Source of the DNA: Thelephora terrestris
Taxonomy: Eukaryota; Basidiomycota; Agaricomycetes; Thelephorales; Thelephoraceae
Reading direction: 5' to 3'
DNA length: 64,000 bases
Assembly: GCA_015956445.1 (NCBI GenBank)
Contig: WIUZ02000003.1
Coordinates: 2,480,001-2,544,000, forward strand
The notes under the pieces are model-generated. The model saw only the letters and a program-made list of their open reading frames with translations. It was not told where the DNA came from and did no database searches. A program made the translations under genes and the position numbers. Positions 60,375 to 64,000 of this stretch are shown here, in pieces. How positions within the stretch are numbered: the first letter of the stretch is position 1; each line of letters begins with the position of its first letter.

Positions 60375-61628
60375 CTAATCAATATCTCTGCGGATCCTCT
60401 GTACTGTCTCCAAGGCGGCCCTCACCAACTCCTCATTCGCCCAGTTCTGCTCCCTAATCTCATTCGGGTCCACGTCCGACAGGTCCTCGTAATCTGGAAG
60501 CTCAGTATCAGAGTTCGGTTCCGAATCGGGAACAAACTCGGCATATGGATCGAACTCCAAAGCCGGCCATCGGTTCCTCGGCAAAGTCGTATCCGTAACC
60601 GTAATCAAGGGAGTCATTCTCCTACGAGGAACGGGAGTATCCCTACGGACAACTCCGACATTCCTGTAGAATTCCTCCTCTTGAATCTCCACGACTTCGT
60701 CATCAATGGGAACCAACCTGTTCTCATACTGGACCACAAGACGAGCAGGCGGAGACTCGGCCCGCTCCGGAACCTCCAACTCTTCCTCCTCCACTCGGAC
60801 CTCCGGCTCATTACACCTCCTCTGGAGATCCCGGACTTCTCTGGTCAACTCGGAGATACGATGATAGAGGCGAACCTAAAACAAATAGGGTTAGAAGATA
60901 TCAAAAACCTTCAACCCCTACCCGTTACCTTATCGTCCTCCAATTCTCCGGTCTTGGTAACCAGAGCCCGAACCAAGTCCTTGAGAGTGGACATCTCTCC
61001 CTAAAGGAAATGTTGGGTTAGAGAAGTCAATTATCTCCCGACCCCACATTTACCTTCAGCAAATCAATATCGGCCCCTGTCAAACAACACTATCTTCCTG
61101 TCCATGGATAACACCCTGCATATCCTCCTTCCAATTCTCCAACGCTTCTATCTCCTCGCGACGAACATCAACACGTTCATTGACGTGAGCCACTTCATCC
61201 ATTAACATGGACCCAACGTTCCCCGTATGGAGAACGCTGGCCTCCAACACGGAGTTGAAGGTCTCATTAGACTCCGTCATAAACTCAACACCCCTATTGA
61301 GGAGTTCGTTCGCATAAGGGTTAGTCTCGATACGCGCCAACTTGCGCCGAGACACCCTTCGAGCGGCCTGGAGAAAGTCCCTAAAACCTAAAAGGAATTA
61401 GCTTGGTTTCCTAAATCGGAATGCGCAAGCAGGGCCCCCACCTAGATCAGAGAACCCTTTATTAGGGTCGGCGGTGGCGGTCCGGTCCATGATAGATCCC
61501 AAAGTGGGATAAGGGTGAGACGGATCACGGCGGGCATGGGAAAAGCGGTCGATATTATAATTGTTCTCCTGAACAGGAGAGTAAGAGGAAGAGCGGCGGG
61601 TGGGAACACGAGTTTGAGCACAAGGCAT
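60375..61628 (-). CDS. T3 gene (charged/coiled-coil protein, unknown), multi-exon
   Basis: An antisense gene of T3 read on the minus strand. Block 1 (61442-61628): PCAQTRVPTRRSSSYSPVQE, ..RRDPSHPYPTLGSIMDRT. A ~50-nt intron (GTGGGGGCC...CCTTTTAG) leads to block 2 (~61080-61388): SRRKLARIETNPYANELLNR, VLEASVLHTGNVGSMLMDEV, NERVDVRREEIEALENWKED, helical and probably coiled coil. Small exons (GEMSTLKDLVRALVTKTGEL type) separated by ~50-nt introns with TTTAG acceptors lead to block 3 (60375-60848): TREVRDLQRRCNEPEVRVEE, an acidic tail, NEELVRAALETVQRIRRDID. No known domain. Size, small introns and coiled coil resemble the T2 and T4 genes, but sequence homology is not evident. Confidence 0.55.
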
Positions 61629-62369
61629 GTTGGCTGTGTAACAAAGGAGGGTTTGTTGGAAGACCAGTCATCCAACCCCCTTTGGTTATATACCAAATGC
61701 CACGCCCCTTCCACGACTCAGGAGTTGAGTCATCCTTTCTATTGTTTACTGCGCATGACCCACATGACATCATATGCCCCTATCTTTAGTCATATGCTCC
61801 TCTTTTGCCATTGGCTGTTAGTCAGCCATACCCACATTCCTTCCGAACATTCTCAGGATACGTCATGCTTTGTAATTGCTCTGTAATGCTCTCAAATTGC
61901 TATTGGCCGCCACACTTTTGTTTATCAGCTGATAATTTGTAGCATTAGTCACCACGTAACGCACAGACCATGCAGTGCTGTGCACGGACCATGTTTGTCT
62001 GTGTTTGTATCATTAGTGTAGTTACGCGTCACTGTCACGTCACAAATCTAAGTAGTATATATACTCCGAGTAGTTTAGCCTGTACTCCTTAGATTTGTTA
62101 TCATCAGACTCTCCGTGACCTCTACTGCTGTGTGCTTAGAGCAAGAGTGCCTGAAGACCCTTGTCTCCTTCTTTCTCCTCTTCTCCAATCTAGTCTGTGA
62201 AGAGACTTCCGATATCCCTGGGTTTGCAACAGGGTTATAACTGTGTGTTTGACCCCTGAGTGTGATAGGTTTGGATAGCAAGAGTGCTATTGAACTGTAG
62301 AGGTCGCGTCGGCCTGACAGGAGCCATCCTTGATTAGCAACACCAGCAACTTCCCCATCATCTTACAAA

Positions 62370-63640
62370 AATGTCCTTCCCCAACAACCATACCTACAAA
62401 GTCGTCAATGGGATCTCCACTATCTCCCGCATCGACCGCCGTGCCGCCAACCGCAAGACCTACGCCAATGAGGCAGGGGTTCCATACACCACAGATGAGC
62501 AGGTATGGGGTGGGGCTAGAGCTTCTTGTGCTAGTCCTAACTCTTTCCCCTAGGTAGAGGTCGTACGTTCTTTGGCAGGATGCCGAGCTAACGATTTCTA
62601 GATATTGGAAGTCGTCAAGAAGGTCAACGCCGAACGTCTCAGGGAGACGATCCCGCATTTGATGGGGTTGACCTGGGACAATGAGCTCTGAGTCCAGTCC
62701 ATGATCGCCGAGAAGGTGATCTTCCAGATGAGGGGTAGGTTCGGAGAACTGGAGCATCTGATCAAGAAGGAGCTCTGGTACACCCTGCAGAGGGGTATCT
62801 ACGATCAGGACCTGTTGGAGCATGTGGCAACTGTTCCTCGGGCTGTCCGCCATGCCACTGCTTCCACCACACTGTTGTGGTCGCTCGTTCGAGAGGGGGA
62901 AAGCCGAGTAGGTTTCCCGTTTGGATATTCGAGTATGACTCTCGACTAACCAAACTGCCTAGGTTGGACGATTGGAGCGCGAGGTGAAGGAGGCGAAGGC
63001 AGATGTCCTTCGTCTGTCCGCCGAGGGTCTCTTGATGAAGGAGACCATGGCTGACTTCCAGAAGAGGACGAACGAGGTGTTGGAGGCGATGGTGGCTAAC
63101 CATCAAGAGTTAGTCGCCGGGTTGAAGGTTCGGGATATCAACATCAGGAAGGCCTTGGATATGAGGGACAATCGCCTGGATAGGCACTCGAAGAAGATCG
63201 GAGATGCAAGCAACAAGGTAGCTTTCCTCATCTCGAAGATGAAATGAGGAAAGCTGACTCTTTCTAGATTGAGGACTTGGTGTCCATGTTGACTGCGCAG
63301 GTTGAGTCCTTGCAGGACAAGACCTGTAACTGTAAGGAAGGTCCCGTGTTGGTTGGACAAGGCACAGCTGATGTTCCGTTCGAGTTGGAGTACGCTGACG
63401 AGGTGGTACTCCCATTGCCTAATCCGTCGTCCTACACCACACCTCCAATCAAGAACGAGGCTCCCATTCCTACTCTGGCTCCGGCTTCCACTCTGGCCGA
63501 GTTCGACAAGGAGAACTGTAGGCACTGCCCACTGCAGCCAATCAGCCAGTTGGTGAAGATCGAGGATGAGGTCATGGTCGTTGATTGGGCTGAAGATGCT
63601 CCGAGGGTTGCCGAGGTATGTCCTGTGGTTACAGGCTAGC
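62370..63640 (+). pseudogene. T2 gene, outer copy (worn)
   Basis: A homologue of 50687-52291: block 1 from 62370 (SFPNNHTYKVVNGISTISRI), then MIAEKVIFQMRGRFGELEHL, LEREVKEAKADVLRLSAEG, SMLTAQVESLQDKTCNCKEG, PFELEYADEVVLPLPNPSS. Exon borders lie at matching places. Its own TATA box is now 8.5 kb away across the T3 insertion. It appears broken, with about one or two breaks, and continues toward the window end. Confidence 0.6.
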
Positions 63641-64000
63641 GTTGTAAACGCTCTCGACGCCGTAACAATCATTGCATGGCACCCTCGGCTTACCCTTATC
63701 CACGTCCAGTTGAGTTGGATGGTAACGAGTCTGGTTGAGATGAGGGAAGACCCTTCCGATACCGGGTCAACCGTCCCAACCAACAGGTCGAGTCGGAGGT
63801 CCAGCTTAGGCACCTCACCCGACTCGCAGTACAGGATCCCGCCCAGGCCTCCGATGAGGGTGACAGAGGGTCTCTCTTCGACTACGTCGACAGTGCTGCC
63901 GAGCAGTCACCCGGTGATGGAGATGTGGGACCAGGTGTTCCGCAGTTTGGTGACATCTGGGAGACTGATCGGACCCTACGAAGGCATCTCTTCCTATTGG

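Larger units (their letters stand above)
53828..62319 (+). mobile_element. T3 element, interrupted by copia, TSD GGGGC/GGAGC
   Basis: Starts TGTGATGATTTCACC at 53828, ends GCGTCGGCCTGACA at 62319, flanked by GGGGC (53823-53827) and GGAGC (62320-62324), one mismatch. The unoccupied site is TTCTTGGAGCCATCC in the inner T2 (~50629). Net length is ~2.4 kb after removing copia (53910-59996). The antisense gene lies at 60375-61628; on the plus strand a TATATATACTCC box (~62055) is followed by ~265 bp to the CCTGACA end. Its 5' terminus fits TGT...ACA less perfectly than T1, T2 and T4. Confidence 0.75.
49184..64000 (-). mobile_element. T2 element, outer copy, split by inner T2 and by T3 (runs off right edge)
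   Basis: Begins TGTCAGGGCTACTC at 49184. It continues as 49184-49309, then 52619-53827 after the inner T2, then 62325-64000 after the T3 insertion, and leaves the window. Its gene-side TATA (GGCTATAAGAAGG, ~53800) and its gene (from 62370) are now separated by the T3/copia block. Opposite-strand TATA (GTATAAGT-type) and leader define the LTR-like polarity toward 49184. Confidence 0.78.

Noticed and set aside
1-64000. Starship, Helitron or Polinton-type giant element
   Set aside because: No tyrosine recombinase, Rep-helicase, protein-primed polymerase or capsid genes are visible, and insertions show short exact duplications instead.

Overview
This window looks like a repeat-rich, probably heterochromatic stretch of a basidiomycete (Agaricomycete) genome. 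The evidence is: a NACHT-WD40 STAND gene with many 48-62 nt GT...AG introns, a DUF6533-type membrane protein gene, Ty3/gypsy and Ty1/copia retroelements, and CACTA-type foldback elements. Only about 31.2-43.2 kb reads as resident host DNA. Nearly everything else is mobile elements nested in one another, so the layout is best read as insertion layers.

Layout. 1-4205: pieces of LTR-like elements (T2 inside T1 inside T3, plus a second whole T1), all lying in a gypsy element that continues beyond the left edge. 4206-14526: gypsy element on the minus strand, carrying a T1 insertion and two foldbacks and ending in a 1002-bp LTR. 14527-21109: a T4 element with a T1, a foldback and a second 1002-bp LTR inside it; its middle part has been inverted. 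21110-22302: one copy of an unknown duplicated minus-strand gene with a foldback. 22303-31242: a four-deep nest (copia-type solo LTR > T1 variant > T4 > foldback and T1). 31.9-33.5 kb: DUF6533-like gene. 36.6-41.3 kb: NACHT-WD40 gene. 42-49.2 kb: a second copy of the duplicated gene region, with a foldback, two oppositely oriented 1-kb LTRs and a T1 variant. 49184 to the right edge: T2 inserted into T2, then a T3 that carries a very young copia element.

Most notable. Four kinds of element, called T1-T4 here, share TGT...ACA ends (mostly TGTCA...TGACA), 5-bp target duplications and an LTR-like polarity: a TATA box 270-800 bp before a CCTGACA-type 3' end. Each also carries a gene reading antisense on the 5' side. 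T1 adds a second, sense ORF. The antisense proteins are mostly coiled-coil or charged, and those of T2 and T4 appear related. None of the four has a recognisable transposase, reverse transcriptase or integrase. They could be giant gene-bearing solo LTRs or a non-autonomous element group moved in trans. Two T1 copies are 2247 bp each and nearly identical, so this group was active recently.

A second group is six CACTG...CAGTG foldback elements with 3-bp target duplications; one is a near-perfect palindrome with arms of about 435 bp and a 6-nt loop. Several insertions are confirmed by paralogous empty sites inside the window. Swapped target duplications around two 1002-bp LTRs point to an inversion by recombination between LTRs. 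Element assignments rest on sequence read by eye; no database search was possible.
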